A DNA stretch of 64,000 bases from assembly GCA_020650975.1 (NCBI GenBank), contig JAIPMN010000963.1, positions 23,244 through 87,243 of the forward strand, given 5' to 3'. Positions 1 to 12,500 of this stretch are shown here, piece after piece; position 1 is the stretch's first letter, and the number at the start of each line of letters is the position of its first letter. This stretch comes from Apostichopus californicus (Eukaryota; Echinodermata; Holothuroidea; Aspidochirotida; Stichopodidae). Both the position numbers and the translations under genes were made by a program. The notes beneath the pieces are model-generated. The model was not told the origin of the DNA and searched no databases. It saw only the letters and a list, made by a program, of their open reading frames with translations.

Positions 1-258
1 TCAGTAATACACCTATGTCCCCATGACTCTCCCTAGCCCCCCACATCCATCACACCCTACCATATTCACATCTTCACCACACCCTCAGTAATACACTTAT
101 GCCCCTATCTCTCTCCCTAACCTCCCACATCCACCATATGCAATACTATATTCACACCTTCCCCATACCCCCCAGTCAACACACCTATCCCCCATTAGCT
201 ATCCCTAACAACCCATCCTTCATCCCATACCTTAGGCACAACATTCCTGTACCCTAAG
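1..258. repeat. Degenerate tandem repeat, about 86-bp unit, 3 copies
   Basis: Units begin near 1, 86 and 173 with CAGTAATACACYTATG-like starts followed by CCCTA and CCCACATCC. Intronic or window-edge sequence; the third unit is more diverged. Confidence 0.6.
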
Positions 259-384
259 TCAACCAATCAATCCCACAATGACCTGCCCCTGGCACCCATC
301 CCTCTCCCCATGTTTTTTATCTACCCACCGAGATGCCACCATAACTAAAACAGGCAAACCACTGGGTATTCCTATGCAACTTAC

Positions 385-537
385 CAGCCACACCAGATGG
401 AGTACCAGTGGTAGAACCTCTTCCGCAGTAGTAGCCAGGTTTACAGAGATCAAATGGTTGATCCAACCCAGCGACATCGCAGTATGAACCAGAGTCGCAT
501 TCCACTGGCTGGCTTGCTCCCTGAGGACAGTAGTAAC
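385..537 (-). CDS. Exon e67, last visible exon
   Basis: 153 nt, phase 1 in and out. Reads GYYCPQGASQPVECDSGSYC, DVAGLDQPFDLCKPGYYC, GRGSTTGTPSGVAG. Donor G|GTAAGT. No stop codon, so the gene continues left of the window; by block order an e35/e56-like exon should come next. Confidence 0.9.
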
Positions 538-3500
538 CTGAAAAGGAGAAAACAGCACACTGTTTTACATCTTAAAATGTATAGATATTGACCCTGTCGA
601 TCTTTAAAAATATTTTGGGTCACAAATACATTCCACAATCTCCAGATGTTTTCTTTCCAATCAAAAGCTAATTAATAAGTAAGTATTTAATTCTGGGACT
701 TTCCCAAAGAGTGTACGTTCGTGAGAGGAGAATATGTGTGATGCATACAGGCAAACTACATTAATCTTGTGAAGCCACAATGATCTAAGAGTGTCAAGAT
801 AAAGCTTTCCTAACATTTGCAGAACTAACGAGAGAAATAAAACCGTCTGAACATGATTTCATGGCATATTTCAGAGAAATGGTAGGCAACATAAGTAGAT
901 TCTTCTATCTTGAGTTTTTTTGTAAATTCTGCAACAGAGAACCACAATTCTTATGTTAAAACAGACATGTATTGGAATAAAATAAAAATACCCGCTTGAC
1001 ATTCGCCACCCTGGTACGGATCAGACGGTTGAGGTGTAATGGAACTGTTGGTGCAGTACCATCCTGGGTCGCAGAGGTCTGTAGGGTAGCCGTTACCCTG
1101 GCCCTGACAGTACCAGCCGGGTAGACAGGGGGTGCACCAGGAGATGTTGTGAGCTCCTGGAATTTAACAATCAAAAGAGAGTTGAGATTATTGCAGTTAA
1201 AAAATTGGACGGATAATGTGATCAGTGAAAAAGTTAAGAAACGAACGAACACAAGATGGAAAGTATGAACCGGAGTAATCTCTGGTAAATTGTAAATACT
1301 AAGAAAGGGAGGACAACAGCAGGCAGGAAGACAAACATTACAGGTTGTTTGGATTTTCCAATTTAACTATATGATATGCATTTATGTACGAAAACCTCAC
1401 TTGACCTTTCACACTATATCGCTTGGCATATTCAACAACCATCTCGACACCTTGTTTGAGTGAATAATTTCAAGAAGCTATTAAAGCTCTTGTGAGAAAA
1501 TGTACGGAGACCTTGTGGAACGTCAACCCACCAGCCAATGTATCTTTCTCGAAGCATTGCCCACACCCCCACCCCCACCTGGCTCTCACAAAAGCCTCTG
1601 TAAGATCCCATTACAAACCTTTCTCAACTACACAAATTGCTACTCCATCAGCAGTGCCTCTCAAAAGTAGAAACCATGGTTCCTGACAGTTCAACCTGAC
1701 CCAGTCTCGGTTGCAACTGATATTATTTATTATGTTCCCGATGTCAGTATACTCTACAACCAATGTCATCACTGAAGTCAGTCATTGCTGTCGTTCAGCT
1801 GATGAGGCATCTCACCTGTCACACTCACATGCTATTGAAATTACCCTTGTGGGCAATCCATGATCCATAAATAATCAATCTAAAATTTCAATGGTTGAGA
1901 GCTTTTGATCAGTTTGTTCAGAGGAGAGATTGCAGGCACTTAGAGATCTACACACTAAGCTCTAAGGTTTAAGAGATTAAAAGAGAGTGTTAATCCATAG
2001 AGTTCTAATTAGTGATTGCAATAGTAATGAACTTACCAGTAAGGTTATTGAAGGTACCCTCAGGACAGGGTTCTTGGAGGTCATATTCTGTACCTGAGGG
2101 GCAGTAGTAACCCTCAGGACAAATGGTGTCTCTGCAATTGAGAGGCAATGTGTAAGACGCTGATGTAAAATACTATATAATGTACTATACTATATACGGT
2201 ACTTTACTATGTACAATATACTCTACTATAATACTATATTATACAAGACTACACTATACTACAATATATTATGCTATACTATAAAAAATATATTATTCTA
2301 CACTATACACTTTATACTAAGTATTAACTATACAATAATACTAAACTAATATACATGTCACTATAACAACCACACTATACTACATTATACTATATACTAT
2401 ACACTATACCACACTATACACTTTATACTATAGTATTAACTATACTATATGATATACTATATACTATACTATACTACACCACACTATACTATACTACACT
2501 ATACACTTTACATTATAGTATTAACTATACTATATACTATACTATACTACACCTAAATATACTATACTACACTATACACTTTATACTTTAGTATTAACTA
2601 TACTATAATACATGTCACTACACCACACCACACTATATTATATTATATTATACTATATACGATACACTATACTACACTATACATTTTATAATATAGTATT
2701 AACTATACTATATACCATTGTATCCTATATATTATATTATACACTATACTAAATAAGACAACTATATACTCACAGGTAAGTTGTTGCATTTGACAAACAA
2801 TAGTATCCAGCTGGACAGGTCTTACAATATGACCATCCTTCTTCATCTTGGTATGTCCCAGCATCACAGCCGAGAGGCAACTCTGACCCTTGAGGGCAGT
2901 AGTGGCCGATGGGACAGACTCCTCCATAGCCAGTGTGGGCTCCTGATTGACAGGAAATAAGTACAGGGATAAATAGTAAAAGATAGGTAAATGAAAGAGA
3001 CACACAGATAAATCTACCCCCCCCCCCTCCCCCTTTAAAATTAAACCACCATATCACACAAGACTCTACTGACGGCTACAAGCTTTCATATTTCATTATA
3101 TTTATGAAATTTGATTTTCTCCTCACTTCTCCCCCTCACCTTCTCCCACTAATCCCCCTCCCCTTCTCCCACTTCTCCCACTTCCCTTCTCCAACTTCTG
3201 TCTTCCTCTCCTCTCCCCCTTAAACTCCCAATGCCTACCCTCTCTTTCACTCTGTCCTCTCCTCACCCATCTCTCCATCCCTCCCAGCCCTCCACTCCCA
3301 TCTTTTCATACCCCCCCACCACCTCCCTTCCTACCTCCATCTTCCCTTCCCCATCCCCTTCCCCTTCCATCTTAACAAATTCAGTTTAATTCCATGACAA
3401 TGTCTCAATTTAAATATAACTGATAGTTACCGTCATATGTGCAAGAATCATTTTCAAAGGGTGTCGGGTTTGATCTATCGACACGAGACGTGCAGAAGTA

Positions 3501-6500
3501 TCCAGGGTCGCATTCATCGCTCGGTGCCACTAAATAGATCCCGTCACAATACCAGCCACCTGATGACAGAAAAAAACACATTCTTGAAGACCTATGGTTA
3601 TAGAAGCTTTGAATACTCTGGCTCTTATCTCTAGAACAATTTACCAGATCACATTCGAACATGCTCTAAACTTTCTACATTCAAAAGTCTACTTAAGACC
3701 CATCTTTTCACTTGTTCTTTTGTAAATTAATCTGCTTTCTTTTTAAAGCGCCTTGAGCAGTGACTTTTGTCTACTGATTTGGCGCTATATAAGTCTCATT
3801 TATTATTATTATTATTATTATTCTTTCACTTCTGACAGGCCTATGAAATACAATTCAACACGAACAGGGAAAACATGGACAAAACGCGAGTGCACAAGTT
3901 ATTTCAATGCCATAGCTACAAGAGCCATTGGCATTAATTGCCAAGTTCTATAAATCAAAAAGTTTTTGTAATGTTGGTATCAAATTAGTCAGGCAAATGC
4001 AATGTCTGTGTGAATCCCATTACACCATCATGCTAAACTTTCTCTGCGTTTCTAAGAGAGACTTTCCTGCCTGCGGGTTGTATACTTCTCCAAATTTAAC
4101 CCACTTCGAATATTCTAATGGTGAAACTAAAACAAAGGGAAAGAGCTTGATGGTAGGTTATCTTCAGATAGTTAGGCCAATTGGTGAATGCTAATACCAC
4201 TCATACTGTCATGTTATATCATGCTTCAAAGCACTCATACTGGCAGTATGAACAGTTCCTATAACAATTATCTAACTATAATGCTAATACCACTCGTGCT
4301 GTTCTCTCATTTCATGCTTCAAAGCACTCATACTGGCAGTATGAACAGTTCCGATAACAATTATCTGACTATAATGCTAATGCCACTTATACTGTCTTCT
4401 TATATCATGCTTCAAAGCACTCATACTGACAGTAAAAACAGTTCCTATAACCATTATGACTATAATTCTAATACCACTCTATACTGTCCTCTCATATCAT
4501 GCTTCAAAGCACTCATACTGACAGAATGAACAGTTCCTGTTATGACAAGGGACATTGTTAAGACCACAAACCTGGACAGTCAGTGCAGTCAGTGTCTGTT
4601 TCCAAGCCTAACCTCCCACCATAAGTGCCAGGAGGACAGGCTGTCCATTTCCGACCGGTTCCTGCTGGACAGTAGTATCCCTGAGGGCAGAGTCTGAAGC
4701 CTGATGTGGAGTTTCCTGATAAAGAAAAGCATGAAAAACAAAAAAATAAAACATTGTTATCAAGAAATTTAATGACATCTCATCAAGATACAACACTGAT
4801 TTCAAAAACCTCAAAAAGGCTCAAATTTCACTGTTTGAATTCCGCCTTCACAATTGTGCAACAGTTGTCCGATAGGAATTATTGGTTAGTAAAACATCAT
4901 AATGTTGACGCAACGATGACTTCCAAAAAATTTTAAAACTGTCAGAGGAAAGCTTTGATATTTGTTGACTGATTTCAAACAGTACAGCAAACAGCAATTG
5001 TGGTGTCACATAACAATCCTTATCACCCATTGAAACATGAATATACAAAAGACACACCTTCCCTCCACCTCTTCCACCCCCCCCCCCCTCTGCAACAGAA
5101 ATACAACTTGTTCTGGTCTTGCTTCATATACTGCTTGGATCCAAAAACAAAGAAAGAGGGCCATTAATAAATCTTCTAATACCTTCTTCTACGTGTTCAG
5201 GAACACAGTAGAATCCTGCTGGACATTCCAAGCATTCTGCAGCATGGGTCAAGTTGGTAAAGCTACCTGGGTCACATGGGACTGGTAGGGGGCTACCGAT
5301 TGGACAATGAAGACCGATCGGGCAAGGGTACTCTACTGGATTTGGGACACTCTGACCAGGTGGGCAGTAGAATCCACCATCACACTCATCTACTGGAGAG
5401 GATAACCCTGTGAGAAAAATATGAAAAATGAGATCAAAATCAATTATTGTTAAGTACTATATAGTGGATCTAGTAAAAGGGGGGTCACCTAACAAAAATG
5501 TCTTCCATTAACACAGTAGTCACAAAACCTGTCAAAATTGACCAATGAGTGTCATAAGATAAGTTTAAAATTCTGATGTTAAATACATGAAGCTATAGAA
5601 ACATAGGCAACCAATGACAAAACTTGAAAGGATCTTATGTCACTTTCTAATGATTAAACCTCAACTCTGGAAATAAAAAAATGATTGACAGAGTATCATA
5701 AAACATTTGATAAATGAAAAGTCGTATAATTTTTTCCATATTTATCTCACTGTCTGTCTCATGTCTCTCCATAGTTTAGCCAAAGGCATTGAAGGTTTTC
5801 TGCTGATAAGCCTGACAAACATTTTCACATTTATTTGAGAAAATACATTTGTGTTCCTTTTTATAACACCCTGACCCAAAGGAAATTCATGTGTAGATAT
5901 TATATCAGACAAATAAAAATGACATTTAGATACATTCACCCAAATGGTAAGGACACAGGCTTTAACCTTTAAGAAACACTGTTTATTATTTTTTGCTGTA
6001 TGACCAACTTGTCAAAAATACAAAAGCAGGTAAATTTTTTCTTTTTTGGTGCTGTCAAATTCGTATGTGAGTAAACATAACAATATGTTGAAAAGAAATG
6101 AAACATGTCATAAAATATTCTCCTCCAGTATTTCAGTCGATAAACTCACCAGTTTCATTACAGAACCATCCCTCATCACAATCTACACACTGTGAAACAT
6201 TCCACCTCTGAGTGGTGCCACTATAGGTACCCTGGGGGCATGGTTCAGGTGAACCTGACCCCTCCTCGCAGTAATGTCCGGTGGGACAGGTGCTGTTACG
6301 AGGATCCCAGGAACCAAGTTCACAGTAGTATCTTCAAGACAAAAATTGAAAATGATATTTAAATTCCTTGAATGATTCCAAGAAAAGGAATTATTTGGAT
6401 TTATTGGACAGCTAGGCTGGATTCTTCATAGTTCATCTTCTCATTCTGGATAGCCAGAGTGAACAACTTTCTGACAAGAGAATCTAGTTTCGCACCAAAA

Positions 6501-9500
6501 CGTTTATTTAATATTAATTTAGGGACATACAGTATAAGGCAATGATCTAAGGCAATATTTATGGTGTGGTGTGTTGTGTTGTGGTATGGTGTTGGACAGT
6601 ATGGTCTTGTATGCTACAGTATGATGTAGTATGCTACGGTATTGTGTGGTGTGGTACGGTATGGTGTAGTGTGGTATGGTACGGTATGGTGTAGTGTGGT
6701 ACGGTGTGGTATGGTATGGTGTAGTGTGGTATGGTACGGTATGGTGTAGTGTGGTACTGTGTGGTATGGTGTGGTAAGGTGTGGTAAGGTACGGTATTTT
6801 ATGGTGTAGTGTGGCATGGGACGGTATGGTGTAGTGTGGTATGGAACGGTATGGTGTAGTGTGATGTGATAAGGTACGGTATGGTGTAGTGTGGTATGGT
6901 ACGGTATGGTGTAGTGTGGTGTTGTACGGTACGGTACGGTATGGTGTGGTAAGTTACGATGTGGTATAGTACGGTGTGGCATGGTACGGTGTGGTGCGGT
7001 ACGGTGTGGTGCGGTACAGTGTGGTACAGTGTGGTGTGGTATGATATGATTTGACATGTTGTGCTACTGCACAGTAAGGCACAGCGCCACACCGTTGGTG
7101 TTTGGTGTGGCAGGGTATATTATAAAATATTCTATGATATAGTACGGCATGACACAGCACATTATCAGATCAAATTTAACTGAGCAATATACAATAACTA
7201 ACCCTTGATCACAAGGTCCACTGGTGTTGGTCATTCTGACCTCCGCACAGTAGTCACCAGGGGTACATAACTGACAATCACTCTCTTTCTCCAGGCCAAG
7301 ACCATCACTGAATGTTCCCTTGGGACAGGGACGAGAATTGTCTGTTCCCTCAGGACAGAAATATCCAGGAGGACAAATATTGGCATCATCACCTGTAAAT
7401 CCAAATAATCCATAATAAATATAATAAGAATTTATATACATATATACATAACACATTAATAATGATTTCATCTAACAATTTAAAGCACTTTGGATAGAAT
7501 GTCTGATAACTATAATTGGCAACAGCTTACCTTGATCTGGAGTTGAGATATTTGCAAACTGTTTGCAGTAAAATCCCTCTGTGCAAAGATCCTCAGGATA
7601 AACCATCCCTGGGGTGGGGCAGTAGTAACCCCCTAGACAAGGTGAACACTGAGATACATAACCCAGTCCTGTTCAAAGGATAAAAAACAAAACATGTATT
7701 TAGTAACTTCTATAACTGTTATTCATCTCTAATAGTGAGACACAGCTTTAAAGAAATAACTCAAACAAATTGCTATGGGGAGTGGAAAAACTCATTCCTG
7801 TCTCACACACCCCACCCTCTCCCACCCCGCCCCAACACAATATCCAGTCAATTTAAAATGTCATCTTATTAGTTAGAATGTCATTTTTAACAACAATCTA
7901 AAGATGAAGATATTCTGCATTTTGAAACTTCCACTTCTTTTATTCTCTTCTTCCCCACCCTGCTTTTCCCAACTCCCACACTTCCCCACCCCATACTTCC
8001 CACCCCACTCTTCTCCACCCCGCTTCCACTCCGCCTCTTGTAAGCCTACTGTTTAACATCATAATACAATATCATTACTATCTACTGTTATAGACAGAAT
8101 ATAATATTTAAAATTTCCACTTTTTCTCTTTCTTCTTTATTTATTCAAAATAAAATAAATCTGTAAGCAAACTGCTTATCCACTAGAGAGCCTGTGTAGG
8201 AGAATGTGTAAAAGTAAGTTGGCCTGACCTTTTGATCCTAGCAGGATCTTCTTCAAAGGCTAAATCATTTAGCCTTTGAAGAAGATCCTGCTAGGATCGA
8301 AACGTCAGGCCAACTTACTTTAACACATTCTTTATTTATTACAATATTGTTACTATTGTTATAGACAGTACATAATACTCCAATCATACCTCACAGACAC
8401 CCTACAGCACCCCATCCCTACCTGTGAGGTTGTTAAACGTTCCAATCGGGCATGGATACTCTGTATCGTATCTGGTGCCCGGAGGGCAGTAGTGCCCCGC
8501 AGGGCATCTCGTCGTGTCGTTATTCAATACCACTGGCTCCACAGTGTTGTCACAGAAGTAACCCTGTGGACATTCCTTGCATGAACTTCGACCTTCCGCA
8601 TCTTGGTAAGTACCATTTTCACAGCGGGTTGGAGCAAAAGAACCCTCCTCACAAAAGTGGCCGACGGGACACCTGTTTAATAAAGGGAGATCAAGCAGAA
8701 AGAACATTAAGAATAAAAGATATCGAGGTCTGTTTGAAATGACGCTAAACAGTAGGCTAACAGTAGAAGGTGGGTGGGGAAGAGCTAGGTGGGGGTAGCG
8801 TGGAGTGGGGAAGTGTGGGGTGGGGAAGTGTGGGGTGGGGAAGTGAGGTGGGGAAGAGTGGGATGGGGTAGCATGGGTTAGGGTAGTATGGGATGGCTAA
8901 GCATGGGGAGGGAGAGCAGGGTGGGGAAGAGTGGGGTGGGGAAGAGGGGGCTTGGGAAGAGTGGGGTGAGGAAGAACAGGTGGGGTCAGGAAATCCCCAA
9001 TAGATGGGAGTCACTTTTAAGTGACATAAAGACTTGACAAATACTCTGCTGCCTACCATGGAAGCTAACAAAGATCATTTGCTATAAAGTTCCGTCTTTG
9101 TTGCAAATTAATCTCTTCTTTTCTTATCCAGCTTTGCATCTTCCAAGAAATAAACAACACTTAATTGTTTACTCACAAAGCTTCATAAATTTTGAGAAAT
9201 AGAGGTAAAACTTTGTAGCAGTGGAAGGACGTACCTGTCTCTTACTAGACTTGAGTCATTGAACACGTGAAGTTGATATCACTCAATGGCTTTAATATAA
9301 CCTGTGATCTAACGTCCATGATGAAGGTAAATCACTATAAACGGACTCATCCAACAGAAACCAATGTAAACTCATTTTTGGACATGTGAAGTTGATATTA
9401 AAAAAAAAGGTTTATGATCTGTTATCCAATTGGTAATTTTTGGGGTCTTTCACAAACCATACTCCTTAACAGAACCCAGGGATGTGCCCAGGATTTCTTG

Positions 9501-12500
9501 AGTGCCGGGTATACTGGTCGCTGATCATCGATTTTTGAAGGTGCTCACATGCCAAATGCTGGCACTTGTGTAGCTTTTTAAGCACATACACAAGTACTAG
9601 TTTTGCTAACAATTTACATTAAGTAATGTTTCTCGCATGCGTAACTGATGCATTATTAGTCTGTATGATTTTGGCATAGGCTAGGCCCAATTTTTGTTGA
9701 ATATATTGTTAGGAATGTCTGGATTTTAGATGAAAATAGTGCTGGGCGGGATTCACGATTTTTAAGACAGTGCTGGGCAATAATTTTTTGTGCTGGGCGA
9801 TGCCGCCCAGCGTGGGCACATCCCTGAGAATCTCATTGCAGATATTAAGACACTGCAATTCTCTTACCTATACGATGAAGGACTGGAGACATTTTGTCCA
9901 AGAGGACAGTAGTAACCAGCATCACAGAGTGCCAAGGGTAGTTCTCTTCCGTCCCCTGGACAGTACCATCCCGGGGTACAATCCAGGCAGTCTTCAAGGG
10001 CATCGTTACCCACGCTGTTGAGGAAGTAACCGGTTGGACAAGGCATCTGGGCTTCAGAGCCTTCTGGACAGTAATGACCTACAGGGCATTCAGCTCCAGT
10101 TGTATCGTTAGGTGCGGGGGAACTGGCCCCGAGAACACAGTAATAACCTGACAGGAGTAAATAACAGGTGTGTGAATGTAATTTCAGATGAGGTACAGTT
10201 GTACCATTAGGGGGGGGGGCGGGGTAACTGGCTCCGAGAACACAGTAATAACCTGAGAGGAGTAAATAAAAGGTGTGTGAATGCAATTTTAGACAAGGTA
10301 CAATTGTACCATTAGGGGCAGGGGAACTGGACCCGAGAACACAGTAATAACCTGACAGGAGTAAATAAAAGGTGTGTGAATGTAATTTTAGATGAGCTAT
10401 AGTTGTATCATTAGGGGCGGGGGAACTGGCTCCCAGAACACAGTAATAACCTGACAGGAATAAATAAAAGGTGTGTAAAGGCAAGTTTAGATGAGGTACA
10501 GTTGTATCATTAGGGGCGGGGGAACTGGATCCAAAACAACAGTCATAACTTTAGAGCAATAACTATAGATGTGTGAATTCAACATTATATTTCTTCCAGT
10601 TATTAATCAGTATTGTGTGCAGAGGAACAAGCTCCAAGAACCTAGTCACAAGAATATATAACGAGATATGTGAATACAAATAGATATGAGCATCATCATT
10701 ATAAATTTCATAATTATCTCACCTCCTGAAGGAAATGTCAAATAGAAACATATTTTCAAATATAATTCTACAGCAGGAAGAGTGCATACACTTAAAGATG
10801 TTGAATTTTGTGTTTGCCTTAAATATTTACATCACACGTTGTATCAATAATGATAATCAGCAGTTCTTTTTACAACGCTTAAGCGACTACAAATGTGGGA
10901 GAAACCGGCAAGGGTAGATTACAACTTATACGTTAGGTGGCTTCCAATTCAACATTTTTAACTCAAATTTGGAATCTTTTCGATTTAGAAAGGCATTTCA
11001 GATGGGAAAACCATAGATTGCTCTTGGATGAAGAACCCGCCTTACTATGACCCAGCCGGGTATCGAACCCGGAACCTCCCGATTGCTAAGCCTCATTGCT
11101 TCAAATGCCACTGCCTTTATCCACTCGGCCACAGCACGGTTGTGAGATGCATTATTATATTTTCCCTACTACTCAATATCCAAAATACTGAATTTCTCAC
11201 CTGCTGAACAATTTCCGGTGGGAGAGTCCAAACCGTCTGTTTGACAATACGTGCCAGGGTCACAGAGGGTGGGTAAGCAGGACCCCTCTGGACAATAGGT
11301 ACCTTCTTGACAGATGCCACCTTCAGTGGTTGTGGTGTTTGATGTGGAACTACCATTGCAGTACCATCCTTTGATGAAAAAGAATTTATCAAATTACAAT
11401 ATATCAAATATTGCACTATTAATGATTTTCTGTATTGAATTTGTAAAATACAAAAAACTACTAGACATAATTTTGAATTTTGTTAACGATTTTCTGTATC
11501 AAGATTTTTAAATAGGAAAAGACTAAAAACTTAAGGAGAAATGAAAATACCATGTATGGTTAAGGTTCATCATAGAAATAGGGAAAGCACATGTTCACTA
11601 TTTAATAAAAATAACATCCTTTTAGTAAAGCCTCCTTTTCATATTTCAGATGCATTGGTCGTTTGTCAGGATTGGAGGCTCGTGGGGAGGGGTAAAAACT
11701 TGTACCTAATACAGACCATGTTAAAATCAAGAATGGGAAAGGAAGCAGCTGTTATGGGTCCACTTACCTGGGGCACAGTAACCAGTAGGTTCGGGCAGGC
11801 CATCCAGTTCACAATAAAAACCACAGGTACAGGGCAGGCAATCATTGACATCTGATGCCATGGTAGTGTTATAAAAGGTACCAGCTGGACAAGGATTCTC
11901 AAACTCAGATTGAGTCCCAGCTGGACAAAAGTGTCCCTCTGGACAGGGTTTGTCATGATAAATCACGGACCCTGTGAGAGACGTGAGAGAAAAGAAAAGT
12001 TGACTTTATCCGTTGGCTATGACTACATCAGTGTGTGATGTGAAGAGACTGCAGGAGGGGGGAATATCAGGAACTGACTGAGGGAGAGGTGGTACATTCC
12101 CTCCAATCTGACATCTGTTTGGCACGAACAATCATTAGTTACAATCATATATTTTTATCAAAAATTTTACTGATGTTTTCTTACAAACCGCTATTTCGGT
12201 GGTCATTCTGATATCTACTGATACTTGCCTCCAGCCCCCCCCCCCCATGCCTCATCCCATCCCATGTGCCCACCCAATGCCCCACCCATTCCCCCACCCC
12301 ATGGCCCCAATCTGATGCCCCCACCCACCCCCATACCCCTACCCCATCCCCCCACCCCTTTTTAGAAATCCTGGACATAAAGTTGCAGGGTTTGAAATAT
12401 CTGACAACACCATATGGAAAATTGACATAGTTCCCTATCTTGTCCTTAAGTGTAAATGTAAAAAGCCAGTCACGTAAAATTGTGACAGGTCCATAGAGAA

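Noticed and set aside
4188-4529. Plus-strand ORF of 113 codons with internal repeats
   Set aside because: It is produced by the 93-bp tandem array, whose unit is a multiple of three; there is no coding character and it lies inside an intron.
6614-7057. Minus-strand His/Thr/Pro/Tyr-rich ORFs
   Set aside because: They follow from the GGTRYGGT simple repeat, several frames at once being open.
11040-11140. Functional tRNA (Ser/Leu type) on the minus strand
   Set aside because: The head continues into a body shared with 44150-44345, and the cloverleaf is not clean, so a SINE is more likely.
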